A stretch of DNA of 64,000 nt from contig JAIYCW010000009.1 of the NCBI GenBank assembly GCA_027487815.1, positions 1 to 64,000 on the forward strand. Direction: 5' to 3'. Below are positions 36,601 through 46,337 of this stretch, one piece after another (the stretch's first letter is position 1; every line of letters starts with the position of its first letter). The position numbers and the translations under genes are program-made. Under the pieces are notes generated by a model, which was given only the letters and a program-made list of their open reading frames with translations, did no database searches and had not been told where the DNA came from. Origin of the DNA: Burkholderiales bacterium. Lineage in GTDB: Bacteria; Pseudomonadota; Gammaproteobacteria; Burkholderiales; Burkholderiaceae_E.

Positions 36601-38751
36601 ATGGCGGGTGGCGCCGTCTGTGCGTGTTTGAAAATTTGGCTGTCTCGCCGAAATTCTCATGTGGACCGAAATTTTCCGAACTGGCAGGCCCAAGACGGTA
36701 CTCGCTCGCCGAGAGCGTGGCTTGGGTCCCTTCGCGCGCGTTTATTGCTTAGTGTTTTGGGGGCCATTGGCTTGGTCTCGGTAGTTATGGGCCTCGCCCT
36801 GAGCTATTCCAGTCGCAGCGAAATGCTTCAGGCACGCGGTGGCGATGAGTTTCGCAGTGCGCAAATCGAGGCCAAGGCACTGAGCGAGCAACTGCTTACC
36901 CGGCAAATGTTGCTGGCAAACCTGGTGCGTCATCTTGGTGAAACCATTGGGCCTACCCCTGCCGCAGTAACGCATTTTCTCGCGTCCAAGCAAGCGACTT
37001 TGAATATGTTTCCGCAGCTCATCGCAGTGGGTAATGATCACCAGGTTTGGGTTTCGTTTCGAGAGTCCATCCAAACATTGGAGCGACTGCCCAGTGGCTT
37101 GAAAGATGAGTTAAAGGAGGTGCTGATCAGTGGGCGGCCGGCAGTGTTTAGTCAGCACAGCGACCCTGAGACCGATGAGCCGATGGTTTTACTCATCGCC
37201 CCTATTTTGATTGATGGAACTGTCGCCGGAGCCTTGATTGGAAGCCTGCGCCTGGGCAGTAGCGTTGGCGTTAGTTCTGAGGGCCAGTTTTCGGCTTCCG
37301 ATATTCGGAATACCACTGTGCCGTTATCCGTTACTGTGGATCAGCACGGACGTATCCTTACCCATCCTTTGAGCAGCCGTCGCGGCGCCATGCTCAGCAC
37401 TGAGGCAGGTTTTGGGGCAGCGTGGAGTAGCGCCAGCTTGAACCATCATGAGTCTGACAAGGGAAGTTCATCTGATTTTGTAGCGTCTGTCAGCAGCGAC
37501 AACTACCTTGTTGTGAGCGCGCCTGTCAGCGGCACCGGTTGGTCTGTGTGGCGCCGGGTTCCGATCGCGGGAATCATGGCACCTATCAATGAGGCCTTGC
37601 GATTTAGCTTTCAAGTGGCTGCCGCTCTGGTATTGGTGCTGGTGGGGCTGTGGTGGTTTACGGTGCATCTGGTGATGCAGCCCGTGGATCAACTTCATCG
37701 GAAAGCGATACAGCTCGCTGCTGAGCAACCGCAGGAGTCAGTGCTGCCATGGCCCCAGGCGAGGGGCGAGATCGGTGACTTGGGTCGGGTACTGCAGGCA
37801 TTTGTGGAGAAGCGGCTCGCTGCCGAGCATAGCCAGAACGAGTTGCAGCAACGGCTCCAAAGCATGATGGAAGCCTCGCCCATTAGTTTTGCCTTCACTC
37901 GGGAGCAAAAGTTCGAACTGGTGAGTCGCTCCTTTAGCGAGCTGTTTGATGCCAGCCCCGAGCACGTGATCGGATTGCATACCCGGGTGATCTACGCTGC
38001 TTCGACTGATTTTGAGCAGTTGGGGCAAAGGGTAGCGCGGATATTCCAGGCCCAAAGGCAGTTTGACGAGGTGCTGGCCATGCAAAGCTTTGGTGGGCGC
38101 GCTTTTCTCGGCCGCTTAAAGGGCCGGCCGGTCAATTGGAGTGATCGGGGCCTGGGTACTATCTGGACGGTTGAGGATGTGACCGATGAGAAGGCCATGC
38201 AGCAGCAGCTTGAGCGTGCGGCAACGATTGATGCTTTGACTGGTTTATTCAATCGCAGTCATATGGAGGGCTATCTGCAAAGGTTGATTGATGAGCCGAC
38301 GCGGCGCACTGCGTCGATACTGGTTATGTTTGATCTGGATCGATTCAAGGCAATCAACGATACCCACGGACATCAGGCGGGAGATGCGGTGCTCCAGGAG
38401 GTGGCTTCGCAGGTACGGCAACAGGTTCGAGCGCACGATATGGTGGGGCGGCTTGGCGGTGATGAGTTTATCGTCCTGCTGGAGGGCTGTGGGGAAGAGT
38501 TCGCGGCCAAGGTTGGCGTGGCGATTCAGCAAGCAATATCGTCGATCAGGCTGCCTTGGAACGGGCAAGCGCTTAGTGTGGGTGCCAGCCTTGGCCTGGC
38601 TCCGTTTCAGGACCATTACTCCAACCTGGCGCATTGGATTCGTGCCGCTGATCTTGCCTGCTACCAGGCAAAGTCAAGAGGCGGGGCTAGCGTCGTAGTG
38701 GCCCGGGCAAGGGTCAGTCAAGACGCGGTTGTGGTCGATTCCGGTGTCTAG
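36601..38751 (+). CDS. membrane diguanylate cyclase with periplasmic sensor, HAMP and PAS
   Basis: The 716-residue protein makes cyclic di-GMP. Order: a transmembrane helix (about 42-65), a periplasmic sensor of Cache type (about 66-335), a second helix (about 336-360, ALVLVLVGLWWFTVHLVM), HAMP (about 361-412), a PAS-like domain (about 420-535) and GGDEF (about 540-700). The active site is intact, GGDEF at 619-623, with the allosteric I-site RAHD at 610-613, exactly five residues before it. No EAL domain follows. The start is uncertain because the first 40 residues are not membrane-like and could belong to a leader. Confidence 0.93.
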   Translation: MAGGAVCACLKIWLSRRNSHVDRNFPNWQAQDGTRSPRAWLGSLRARLLLSVLGAIGLVSVVMGLALSYSSRSEMLQARGGDEFRSAQIEAKALSEQLLTRQMLLANLVRHLGETIGPTPAAVTHFLASKQATLNMFPQLIAVGNDHQVWVSFRESIQTLERLPSGLKDELKEVLISGRPAVFSQHSDPETDEPMVLLIAPILIDGTVAGALIGSLRLGSSVGVSSEGQFSASDIRNTTVPLSVTVDQHGRILTHPLSSRRGAMLSTEAGFGAAWSSASLNHHESDKGSSSDFVASVSSDNYLVVSAPVSGTGWSVWRRVPIAGIMAPINEALRFSFQVAAALVLVLVGLWWFTVHLVMQPVDQLHRKAIQLAAEQPQESVLPWPQARGEIGDLGRVLQAFVEKRLAAEHSQNELQQRLQSMMEASPISFAFTREQKFELVSRSFSELFDASPEHVIGLHTRVIYAASTDFEQLGQRVARIFQAQRQFDEVLAMQSFGGRAFLGRLKGRPVNWSDRGLGTIWTVEDVTDEKAMQQQLERAATIDALTGLFNRSHMEGYLQRLIDEPTRRTASILVMFDLDRFKAINDTHGHQAGDAVLQEVASQVRQQVRAHDMVGRLGGDEFIVLLEGCGEEFAAKVGVAIQQAISSIRLPWNGQALSVGASLGLAPFQDHYSNLAHWIRAADLACYQAKSRGGASVVVARARVSQDAVVVDSGV

Positions 38752-38778
38752 TCGGCTCTTGAAGGCATTTTTTTAGGC

Positions 38779-38784
38779 TATACT
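38779..38784 (+). promoter_or_regulatory. -10 element of tRNA-Asn
   Basis: TATACT lies 20 bases before the tRNA and is followed by a G/C-containing stretch, as in stable-RNA promoters. A TTGAAG sits upstream at an unusually short spacing of 14 bases, so the -35 is unsure. Confidence 0.5.
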
Positions 38785-38804
38785 CTTGGGCTAACGTTTA
38801 CCGA

Positions 38805-38880
38805 TCCTCGATAGCTCAGTCGGTAGAGCGCCGGACTGTTAATCCGTAGGTCCCTGGTTCGAGCCCAGGTCGAGGAGCCA
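38805..38880 (+). tRNA. tRNA-Asn (anticodon GTT)
   Basis: A 76-base cloverleaf. The acceptor TCCTCGA pairs with TCGAGGA; the D arm carries AGCTCAGTCGGTAGAGC; the anticodon loop CTGTTAA has GTT at 38838-38840; the T arm contains GGTTCGAGCC. The CCA end is encoded. A terminator follows at 38897. Confidence 0.97.
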
Positions 38881-38896
38881 AATAAATCAAGCACCC

Positions 38897-38920
38897 AGCT
38901 CGTCCCTTGGCGGGCTTTTT
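38897..38920 (+). terminator. Rho-independent terminator after tRNA-Asn
   Basis: AGCTCGTC pairs with GGCGGGCT (including G-T pairs) across a CCTT loop, followed by a five-T run. Confidence 0.8.
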
Positions 38921-39252
38921 GCATTTTGGGTCAAAGTGCTTGTAGCAGAATCGCTTAGACCCACTGAATTTGGCAAAAAATGCGCCTTGACTGCGCACCC
39001 ATGGGCCAACTCAGACTCCAGTCTGTTGTCAACTTGATCGAATGTGTTTTTACGCGGGTCGGGCACGATGCGCTGATCCCTAAACCGCAAATGCTCCCAG
39101 GGTGATCTGTCTGCCGGAGTAGCAAAGCAGCAGCTGGTCGGTATCGCTGGTCGATACCTTTCACAAACAAATTTGGTGCTTCACCCGCGAAGTGAACGAT
39201 ATCGCGCGTTGCTGTGTGGCAGTGGTTGCCACGCATAACGCGGGAGAATCCT
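38921..39252. other. intergenic stretch without a recognisable gene
   Basis: About 330 bases between the tRNA terminator and the hydroxylase start. Minus-strand frames here have tRNA antisense or random composition. No integrase, attachment repeat or tRNA 3'-end copy is seen, so there is no sign of an island at this tRNA. Confidence 0.6.
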
Positions 39253-39972
39253 ATGCTGAGCTTGTCGTTGATTGCGGGGGTGTGTTCACTGGCCGTGGAG
39301 CGTATTTGGCCTGCAGTTCACTTGCCAGTGGTGCCCGGGTGGAGGCGCAGGGCGATCGGATTTGTGGTGCTTGAGCTGTTGGTGGTCGGAACTGTGTTGT
39401 TCGGATGGATGATGTTTGTAGATTGTCCGGTGCTATTTGACCTGAGCAAACAACCGTTGACGTTACAGGTATTGTGCAACTGGCTGTTAAGCACTTTGGT
39501 GTTTTACTGGTGGCATCGGGTGCGACATTCAAACAGTACGCTTTGGCGCTGGACCCATCAATTTCACCATAGCCCAAGTCGCATTGAAACGCTGACTACC
39601 TTTTACAAACATCCCCTGGAGGTGGCGGCCGACACACTGCTGAATCTGGGGCTGAGTTTTATCATTCTTGGAGTGTCTTTCCCGGCGTTTGTTGCGCACC
39701 TCACCTGGGTTGCCTGCATGCAGCTATTGGTTCATGTGAACACCAAAACGCCTCATTGGTTGGGATACCTGGTGTCACGCCCGGAGATGCACCGTATCCA
39801 TCACGAGGCAGAGATGCACAAGAACAATTACTCCGACCTTGCGCTTTGGGACTTTATTTTCGGCACTTACGAAAATCCGCCTGACCGGCAAGTTGAGTGT
39901 GGCTTCAGTCCGCGGCAAGAGGCGCGAGTGCGCGACATGATGTTGCTGCGGGATGTCCATCGGCGTGACTAG
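39253..39972 (+). CDS. fatty acid hydroxylase / sterol desaturase family protein
   Basis: The protein has 239 residues with four or so membrane segments (including the start MLSLSLIAGVCSLAVERI). The diiron histidine clusters are in place: HRVRHS, WTHQFHHS, HVNTKTPHW and MHRIHHEAEMHKNN. These membrane enzymes hydroxylate or desaturate lipid chains with oxygen; the substrate is unknown. I chose ATG 39253, preceded by GGGAGAA, over an upstream in-frame start. It ends four bases into the convergent response-regulator gene. Confidence 0.9.
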   Translation: MLSLSLIAGVCSLAVERIWPAVHLPVVPGWRRRAIGFVVLELLVVGTVLFGWMMFVDCPVLFDLSKQPLTLQVLCNWLLSTLVFYWWHRVRHSNSTLWRWTHQFHHSPSRIETLTTFYKHPLEVAADTLLNLGLSFIILGVSFPAFVAHLTWVACMQLLVHVNTKTPHWLGYLVSRPEMHRIHHEAEMHKNNYSDLALWDFIFGTYENPPDRQVECGFSPRQEARVRDMMLLRDVHRRD

Positions 39973-40610
39973 CGCGCGGGCTCCTTCAGGGCAATGCGCA
40001 TCAGGTCGGCCATTGTCCGGGCATTCAGCTTGTCCATGATGTTGGCGCGGTGAGCCTCGACTGTTTTGATGCTGATCGATAAATCGTCGGCAATCTGCTT
40101 GTTGAGTCTTCCCGCCACAATTCGTTCAAGCACCTGGCGCTCGCGGCCGGTGAGGCGCTCCATCCGATCGGTCGTTTGGCGGGCGTTTTCGAACTGGTTA
40201 TGCTCGGCACGCGCGCGATCCAGATGTACCTGAACGAGCTCACATAGCTGGGTATCGCTAAACGGTTTTTCCAGGAACTCGACAGCGCCTTTTTTCATGC
40301 TTGACACTGCCATCGGTACATCCCCGTGGCCAGTCATCATGATCACCGGCATATGGACCTTGCGACGCAATAGTTCGTCCTGTAGTTCCAGGCCGCTCAT
40401 GCCCGGCATGCGGACGTCGGCGACCAGCACACCCACCATCGGCGGACGGTAGGTCAGCAAAAACTGCTCGGCACTCGGAAACGCCATGACGGAAAAACCG
40501 TTGCCCTCAAGCAGCCAACGCAGCGAATCACGTACCGCTTCATCATCATCGACAACAAACACTGTTCCAGTTGCGGCGCTGGAGTGAGGTGAGGAGGCTA
40601 GGGCGGTCAT
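39969..40610 (-). CDS. FixJ/NarL-type response regulator
   Basis: The 213-residue regulator has an N-terminal receiver with the acidic cluster DDDE (21-24), phosphoacceptor Asp65 in VLVADVRMPG, a Thr in MMTGHGD and Lys in EKPF. A C-terminal LuxR/FixJ helix-turn-helix follows (RLTGRERQVLERIVAGRLNKQIADDLSISIKTVEAHRANIMDKL). It is translationally coupled to the histidine kinase (ATGA, 40607-40610) and is its evident partner. The pair is divergent from the pyruvate dehydrogenase operon. Confidence 0.94.
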   Translation of the reverse strand: MTALASSPHSSAATGTVFVVDDDEAVRDSLRWLLEGNGFSVMAFPSAEQFLLTYRPPMVGVLVADVRMPGMSGLELQDELLRRKVHMPVIMMTGHGDVPMAVSSMKKGAVEFLEKPFSDTQLCELVQVHLDRARAEHNQFENARQTTDRMERLTGRERQVLERIVAGRLNKQIADDLSISIKTVEAHRANIMDKLNARTMADLMRIALKEPAR

Positions 40611-43366
40611 GCAAGTGTTTCCTGGGGAAGGAGGACAGCAACGTTATTGGGTAGTGGCAGTGTAAAGCGGAAGGTGCAGCCCGCACCCCCCGGATTGGAC
40701 TCGACCCATAAACGGCCGGCGTGAGCTTCTACCACCGATCGGCAGATATTGAGGCCCATTCCCATGCCTTCGGGCTTGGTCGTGTAGAACGGCTCGAACA
40801 AGCGATCCACAATCTCTGAGGCCAGACCACTACCAGTATCGGTGACCACAAATTCGATGTGGCCCTCAAGCCGGTGCGCCTGAATGGTGAGCTGTCGCCG
40901 TTTGCTGGTTCGCATCGCTTCGATGGCGTTCTTCATCAGGTTAACCAGTACTTGTTCAATCAGGATCGGGTCGGCATGCAGGGTTGGCAACTTGGGGGCA
41001 ATTTCCAGGCGCAGTTGGATCGCGTGGCGTCTGGCATCAATCTCAGCCAGTACGATAGCGTCGTTAATCAGAGTGGCGGCATCGCAGTCGCGGCGTTCAG
41101 GTTCACTGCGCTTGACGAACTCACGAATTCGCCGGATCACTTTGCCAGCGCGCTCAGCCTGGGCGGCGGTCTTTCCCAGCATCTCAAGCAGTTCCACAGC
41201 ATCCAGGCTTTGACCCTTGCTGGTACGGGTGCGGACACGGGCGGCTAACCCCATGGAGTAGTTGGCGATTGCAGTGAGGGGTTGATTCAGCTCATGGGCC
41301 AGGCTTGACGCCATCTCGCCCATCGTTACCAGGCGTGCAGTGTGCTGCAGCTTGGCCTCCTGGTCTCGCTGCAATCGCTCGGAGGCACGACGCTCCGTGA
41401 TGTCAGTGGCTACCACCATAATCACCAGCCGGTCATCAACCCACCGAATCGGCCTCATGCGCAGGTCGTACCAGCGCGAACCTGAGGCGCCCAGCAGTTC
41501 AAGTTCCTGGGCTTCAGTGTTGCGCTGATCAAGAGGCACCACGACGAGGTCGCCAAAAGCACTTCGATACGCCCGGTTGGCAAACAAAAGCCCCTGCCGG
41601 TGATCGCCGGGTAAACCGACACACACGGCCGTATCCAGCTCTTCAAGCACAGTGATAAAACGTTCCTGGGCATCGGCAAGCTCACGACGGATGCGGTTGG
41701 GCTCGGTGATGTCCGTCATTGAGGTCATCCAGCCGGATTGCTGCCCTGCGCCATCGATCAGCGGTGACACATACATCCTGGCTTCAAAGAGTGTCATGTC
41801 CTTACGCTGCACCTGCACCTGAAATCCAGCGATGGGAGCTTCGCCTGCCAGCACCATGTCCAGGTTGCTCATCTGATTGTCGATATCACCTTCGGGCCAA
41901 TAAGGGTAGGGCGGGTCCTTGAGTAACAGTTCGTCTTCCTGATAACCGGTCATTGCGCAAAATGCTCTGTTCACAAAGGTAATGCGGCCTTGCATATCAA
42001 ATGCACGCATGCCCGTAAGCATGGAATCTTCCATCGCTCGGCGAAAAGCAGTTTCGGCGACGAGTGCCGATTCAGTCGCTTTGCGCACCGTCGTGTCATG
42101 GGCGACGGCGTAAAGCGTCTGTACGTTAGGGTCCGGATCACGACGAACAGCCCAGCGTAACCATGATGGCGCATGAATCGGCCCGAACCTCGCTTCAAAC
42201 TCAATGCTGTCAGCATTTGCTCCAGGGCCGTTTGCTGGAATGGGCTGCGTTTTGGAAGCGCGCGTGTTCAGACTTTCCAAAGCCTGGTCGACAATCGACC
42301 GGTCCGATGCGATCGCCAGGGAGGCCAAATGCCTGCCCTGGGAGTCCCCGCCGAGAAGCTGCTCAAAGGCCGGGTTGGCCCGCAGGATTTGGGCCCGGCG
42401 ATTCAGAATCACCATGGGGTCGATCGATAAGGTGAACATCCGATCGCGTTCTACCTCGGCGGCAACCCGACGGCGGGCGTGGCGCCACAACAGCATCAAG
42501 CTCACCAGGCTAGCTATTGACAGTCCAACAACGGCAAGCAACAACCAGCGCTCGATAAGCCCGGTTTGAGTTGAAAAACCGATGGCTCGAAGGCGAACGC
42601 CATGCCCCGGCGGATCCAGCGGAACTTCATAGAGCAGGCTTTCATCATGGCTATGACGCGGTGACGAACTGACCAGGCGATTACCGCCCTGATCCACCAG
42701 GCTTAGCGCATAGCGGGCTCGGATCTCCTCGGGAAGTACCTTGCCAAGCAGCCTCTCCAGCGAGATGCCAACCATCAGGCTGCCCTCATTGCGTCGATCG
42801 GTGCCCACGGGCAAATAAAGCTCAACCACCGTTTGCCCGCTGGAGCTGGAGAATGGCGCCGACCAAGTTGCCTTACCGCTGGTCATGGCTTGCTCAGCTG
42901 CGGAAAAGCCTGAGGTGTCTTCGATATGGACTCCCGGCGAGCGTTCGGGCAGGACCGTATCGCCGCGCCCCGGGATCGTCCAGCGAATGCGCTGACGGGT
43001 ATCGAGTGTCGCCATGTAAAGAACTTCCTGGCGCTGGCTGAGCAGAGCTCCCACTTGTTTGGCCGGATCAAGCTCGATGGAAGATGGGGCTGTCCAATCC
43101 GAGGCATGCAGCAGCAGCTCATCCTGCAAATCGCGCAGATAAAGGCGCAGGCTTTGCTGGCCCCACTCGATATCTCGATAAAGGCTTTGGCGTGAGGATT
43201 CGCTTTCTACCCGATGCAGGGTGTAAAAAAAGCCGATCATCAGGGCGACGAAGAGCAAAACACCAATGGCGTGGGTGAGGGTGAACGCCTTGATGGCTCG
43301 AAGCTCAAGACGAGCACTTGGGGCTGCGTTACGCAAGCCGGGGGATCCTGGTGGAAGCGAATTCAT
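40607..43366 (-). CDS. PAS-domain membrane histidine kinase
   Basis: The protein is about 919 residues from ATG 43366; a TTG at 43402 is another possible start. Order: a transmembrane helix near the N-terminus (AIGVLLFVALMIGFFYTL), a periplasmic Cache-like sensor, a second helix (LLLAVVGLSIASLVSLMLLW), three PAS-type domains, then HisKA with the phosphoacceptor in SSLAHELNQPLTAIANYS (about residue 690), and HATPase with NLMKNAIEA and DTGSG...GMGMGLNIC. The FixL/DctB-like kinase core is intact. It phosphorylates the coupled FixJ-like regulator. Its position suggests control of pyruvate dehydrogenase or a nearby carboxylate transporter. Confidence 0.93.
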   Translation of the reverse strand: MNSLPPGSPGLRNAAPSARLELRAIKAFTLTHAIGVLLFVALMIGFFYTLHRVESESSRQSLYRDIEWGQQSLRLYLRDLQDELLLHASDWTAPSSIELDPAKQVGALLSQRQEVLYMATLDTRQRIRWTIPGRGDTVLPERSPGVHIEDTSGFSAAEQAMTSGKATWSAPFSSSSGQTVVELYLPVGTDRRNEGSLMVGISLERLLGKVLPEEIRARYALSLVDQGGNRLVSSSPRHSHDESLLYEVPLDPPGHGVRLRAIGFSTQTGLIERWLLLAVVGLSIASLVSLMLLWRHARRRVAAEVERDRMFTLSIDPMVILNRRAQILRANPAFEQLLGGDSQGRHLASLAIASDRSIVDQALESLNTRASKTQPIPANGPGANADSIEFEARFGPIHAPSWLRWAVRRDPDPNVQTLYAVAHDTTVRKATESALVAETAFRRAMEDSMLTGMRAFDMQGRITFVNRAFCAMTGYQEDELLLKDPPYPYWPEGDIDNQMSNLDMVLAGEAPIAGFQVQVQRKDMTLFEARMYVSPLIDGAGQQSGWMTSMTDITEPNRIRRELADAQERFITVLEELDTAVCVGLPGDHRQGLLFANRAYRSAFGDLVVVPLDQRNTEAQELELLGASGSRWYDLRMRPIRWVDDRLVIMVVATDITERRASERLQRDQEAKLQHTARLVTMGEMASSLAHELNQPLTAIANYSMGLAARVRTRTSKGQSLDAVELLEMLGKTAAQAERAGKVIRRIREFVKRSEPERRDCDAATLINDAIVLAEIDARRHAIQLRLEIAPKLPTLHADPILIEQVLVNLMKNAIEAMRTSKRRQLTIQAHRLEGHIEFVVTDTGSGLASEIVDRLFEPFYTTKPEGMGMGLNICRSVVEAHAGRLWVESNPGGAGCTFRFTLPLPNNVAVLLPQETLA

Positions 43367-43573
43367 ACAGCGTGGAAGCTTACGCAAAAGCGTTGGATTC
43401 AACCATCAAAGTCTTTCTTTGTTTTCCACAATACAAAATAATCTTTCATAGTGTGCAAGTTTTGCTTTGCATTAGAGGATGGCCTTCATATACTTCGGAA
43501 TGTGCTCGGTGATTGCTAGAGCGCCTTTTTTACGCCCGCTTTTTTCACGTTTTGCTACTTAGATGGAGACACC

Positions 43574-46279
43574 ATGTCGGCAGTTCCGAGCTTTCCCGCA
43601 GCCAATGATCCCGATGTTGACGCCTTGGAAACCCGCGAATGGCTTGATGCATTGGAAGCGGTTATCGATCGCGAAGGGCCCCAGCGCGCCCATTACCTGC
43701 TCGAAAAACTGATCGAAATGTCGCGCCGCTCCGGTGCGCACATCCCCTATTCGGCCAATACTGCCTACGTCAACACCATTCCTACCGCGCTTGAAGCGCG
43801 CTCGCCCGGCAATGCTGAGCTCGAAGAGCGTATCCGTTCGTATATCCGCTGGAACGCCATGGCGATGGTGGTGAAAGCCAATAAGCATTCACCTCCTGAT
43901 GGTGGTGATTTGGGTGGCCATATTTCTTCTTTTGCATCGCTGGCCACCATGATTGGTGCCGGGATGAACCATTTCTGGCACGCGCCTCATGAAGGTCATG
44001 GCGGCGATCTGATCTATTTTCAGGGCCATTCAGCGCCCGGCATTTATGGCCGGGCTTTCCTTGAGGGTCGGCTTAGCGAGGAGCAACTGAATAACTTTCG
44101 CCAGGAAGTTGGAGGCAAGGGCCTGTCGTCTTATCCGCATCCCAAGCTGATGCCCGATTTCTGGCAGTTCCCCACGGTATCGATGGGCCTGGGGCCGCTG
44201 ATGGCCATTTACCAGGCTCGCTTTTTGAAGTATTTGCATGCCCGTGGGATTGCCGACACCGCCAACCGCAAGGTCTGGGTGTTTTGCGGTGATGGCGAAA
44301 TGGATGAGCCGGAATCGCTCGGCGCGATTGGCTTGGCCGCTCGCGAGAAGCTCGATAACCTGATTTTTGTCGTGAACTGTAACTTGCAACGCCTTGATGG
44401 TCCGGTACGCGGCAACGGCAAAATCATTCAGGAGCTTGAGGGCGAGTTCAGAGGCTCGGGTTGGAATGTGATCAAGCTGCTGTGGGGTTCGTATTGGGAT
44501 CCGCTTTTGGCGCGTGATAAAGACGGCATCTTGCGCAAGGTGATGGAAGATACGGTGGATGGCGAGTATCAGGCCTACAAGGCCAACGATGGCGCCTATG
44601 TGCGTAAGCACTTTTTCGGCAAGCATCCCAAATTGCTCGAAATGGTATCGCGCATGACCGATGAAGATATCTGGCGTCTGAATCGTGGCGGGCATGATCC
44701 ACACAAGGTATACGCCGCGTTTCATTCTGCAGTGAATCATGCGGGGCAGCCCACAGTGATTCTGGCCAAGACGGTAAAGGGTTACGGCATGGGCCGGGTG
44801 GGCGAGGGCAAGAACACCGCGCACCAGACCAAAAAGCTCGACCTCGAGGCAATCCGCGAGTTTCGTGATCGCTTCAGCATTCCTGTGAGCGATGAGCAGC
44901 TTGATGATTTGCCGTTTTATAAACCCGCTGATTCACTGCCCGAGATGCAGTACATGCATGAGCGCCGTAAAGCGTTGGGCGGATTCGTTCCGCAACGTCG
45001 GCGGGAGGTTGACGAGAAGCTTGCAGTACCAGCACTGGATGCGTTCCAGGCAGTACTGGAGCCAACAGCCGAAGGCCGTGAAATTTCCACCACCCAGGCC
45101 TTTGTCCGGATTCTCACAGCGCTAACCCGTGACAAGGCCCTGGGCTCCCGTGTTGTGCCGATCGTGCCCGATGAAGCCCGCACTTTTGGTATGGAGGGCA
45201 TGTTCCGCCAGCTTGGGATTTACCAGCCCGAAGGTCAGAAGTACACCCCGGTTGATAAGGACCAGGTGATGTACTACCGCGAAGCGAAGGATGGGCAAAT
45301 TCTCGAGGAGGGCATCAACGAAGCGGGCGCATTCAGCTCCTGGATCGCAGCCGCGACGTCTTATTCCACCAATAACCGGATGATGCTGCCGTTCTATATT
45401 TACTACTCGATGTTTGGCTTTCAGAGGGTAGGTGATTTGGCCTGGGCTGCTGGCGATATGCAGGCGCGCGGCTTTTTGTTGGGCGGCACCTCCGGGCGCA
45501 CCACACTTAATGGAGAAGGGTTGCAGCATGAGGATGGCCATAGCCATATTCAGTCGGCCTTGATTCCGAATTGCGTGTCTTACGATCCCACCTATGCCCA
45601 TGAGCTCGCTGTGATCATTCATGACGGTATGAAGCGGATGGTGGAGCGTCAGGAGAATGTGTTTTATTACCTCACGGTGATGAATGAAAACTATGCACAC
45701 CCTGGCCTGAAAGCAGGAGATGAGCAGGGCATCATCAAGGGGATGTATCGAATCGCGCGGGCCAAGGGCGGCAAACATCATGTGCAATTGCTGGGCTCCG
45801 GGGTGATCCTGCGAGAGGCGCTGGCCGCGGCCGAAATTTTGGCAAACGATTGGGATGTGGGCGCGGATGTATGGAGCGTCACCAGCTTTACTGAACTGCG
45901 GCGTGATGGATTGGATTGCGAGCGCTTCAATCTGCTGCACCCCACCGAGAAGTCACCCAAGGTGCCTTATGTCACCGAGCAGCTCGCGCCAAGCTCGGGC
46001 CCGATCATTGCGACCACTGATTACATCAAGTTGTTTGCCGATCAGATTCGTCCGTTTATTCCCAAGGATCGGCAGTACAAGGTCTTGGGCACCGATGGTT
46101 TTGGGCGCTCAGACTTCCGCTCGAAGCTGCGTGAACACTTTGAGGTGAACCGTCATTTTGTAGTGCTGGCCGCGCTCAAGTCTTTGGCCGATGAAGGTGC
46201 AATTCCCGCCAAGAAAGTGGCCGAAGCCATCAAGAAATATGGCATCGATCCCGAGAAGAACAACCCGCATTACGCTTAG
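43574..46279 (+). CDS. aceE: pyruvate dehydrogenase E1 component (homodimeric type)
   Basis: The 901-residue E1 decarboxylates pyruvate with thiamine diphosphate and reductively acetylates the E2 lipoyl group. The TPP motif is VFCGDGEMDEPESLGAIGLAAREKLDNLIFVVNCN; GGHISSFASLATMIGAGMNHFWH and GHVQPGIY-like GHSAPGIYGRAF match the family. The length is near the usual 880-900. ATG 43574 has GGAGAC upstream. It starts the operon with aceF (58 bases later) and lpdA. The 207-base gap to the kinase gene holds the divergent promoters. Confidence 0.98.
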   Translation: MSAVPSFPAANDPDVDALETREWLDALEAVIDREGPQRAHYLLEKLIEMSRRSGAHIPYSANTAYVNTIPTALEARSPGNAELEERIRSYIRWNAMAMVVKANKHSPPDGGDLGGHISSFASLATMIGAGMNHFWHAPHEGHGGDLIYFQGHSAPGIYGRAFLEGRLSEEQLNNFRQEVGGKGLSSYPHPKLMPDFWQFPTVSMGLGPLMAIYQARFLKYLHARGIADTANRKVWVFCGDGEMDEPESLGAIGLAAREKLDNLIFVVNCNLQRLDGPVRGNGKIIQELEGEFRGSGWNVIKLLWGSYWDPLLARDKDGILRKVMEDTVDGEYQAYKANDGAYVRKHFFGKHPKLLEMVSRMTDEDIWRLNRGGHDPHKVYAAFHSAVNHAGQPTVILAKTVKGYGMGRVGEGKNTAHQTKKLDLEAIREFRDRFSIPVSDEQLDDLPFYKPADSLPEMQYMHERRKALGGFVPQRRREVDEKLAVPALDAFQAVLEPTAEGREISTTQAFVRILTALTRDKALGSRVVPIVPDEARTFGMEGMFRQLGIYQPEGQKYTPVDKDQVMYYREAKDGQILEEGINEAGAFSSWIAAATSYSTNNRMMLPFYIYYSMFGFQRVGDLAWAAGDMQARGFLLGGTSGRTTLNGEGLQHEDGHSHIQSALIPNCVSYDPTYAHELAVIIHDGMKRMVERQENVFYYLTVMNENYAHPGLKAGDEQGIIKGMYRIARAKGGKHHVQLLGSGVILREALAAAEILANDWDVGADVWSVTSFTELRRDGLDCERFNLLHPTEKSPKVPYVTEQLAPSSGPIIATTDYIKLFADQIRPFIPKDRQYKVLGTDGFGRSDFRSKLREHFEVNRHFVVLAALKSLADEGAIPAKKVAEAIKKYGIDPEKNNPHYA

Positions 46280-46337
46280 GCACGCAGCAATCGTCTGCGT
46301 GCAGTAACGACCCTATTTGCAAAAGAATTGAGACAAT

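Noticed and set aside
38816-38998. Minus-strand 60-residue frame containing PRPGLEPGTYGLTVRRST
   Set aside because: This is the antisense of tRNA-Asn, a frequent spurious prediction around tRNA genes.
38880-39252. Genomic island at tRNA-Asn
   Set aside because: No integrase, no repeated tRNA 3' end and no change of gene type after the tRNA within the window.
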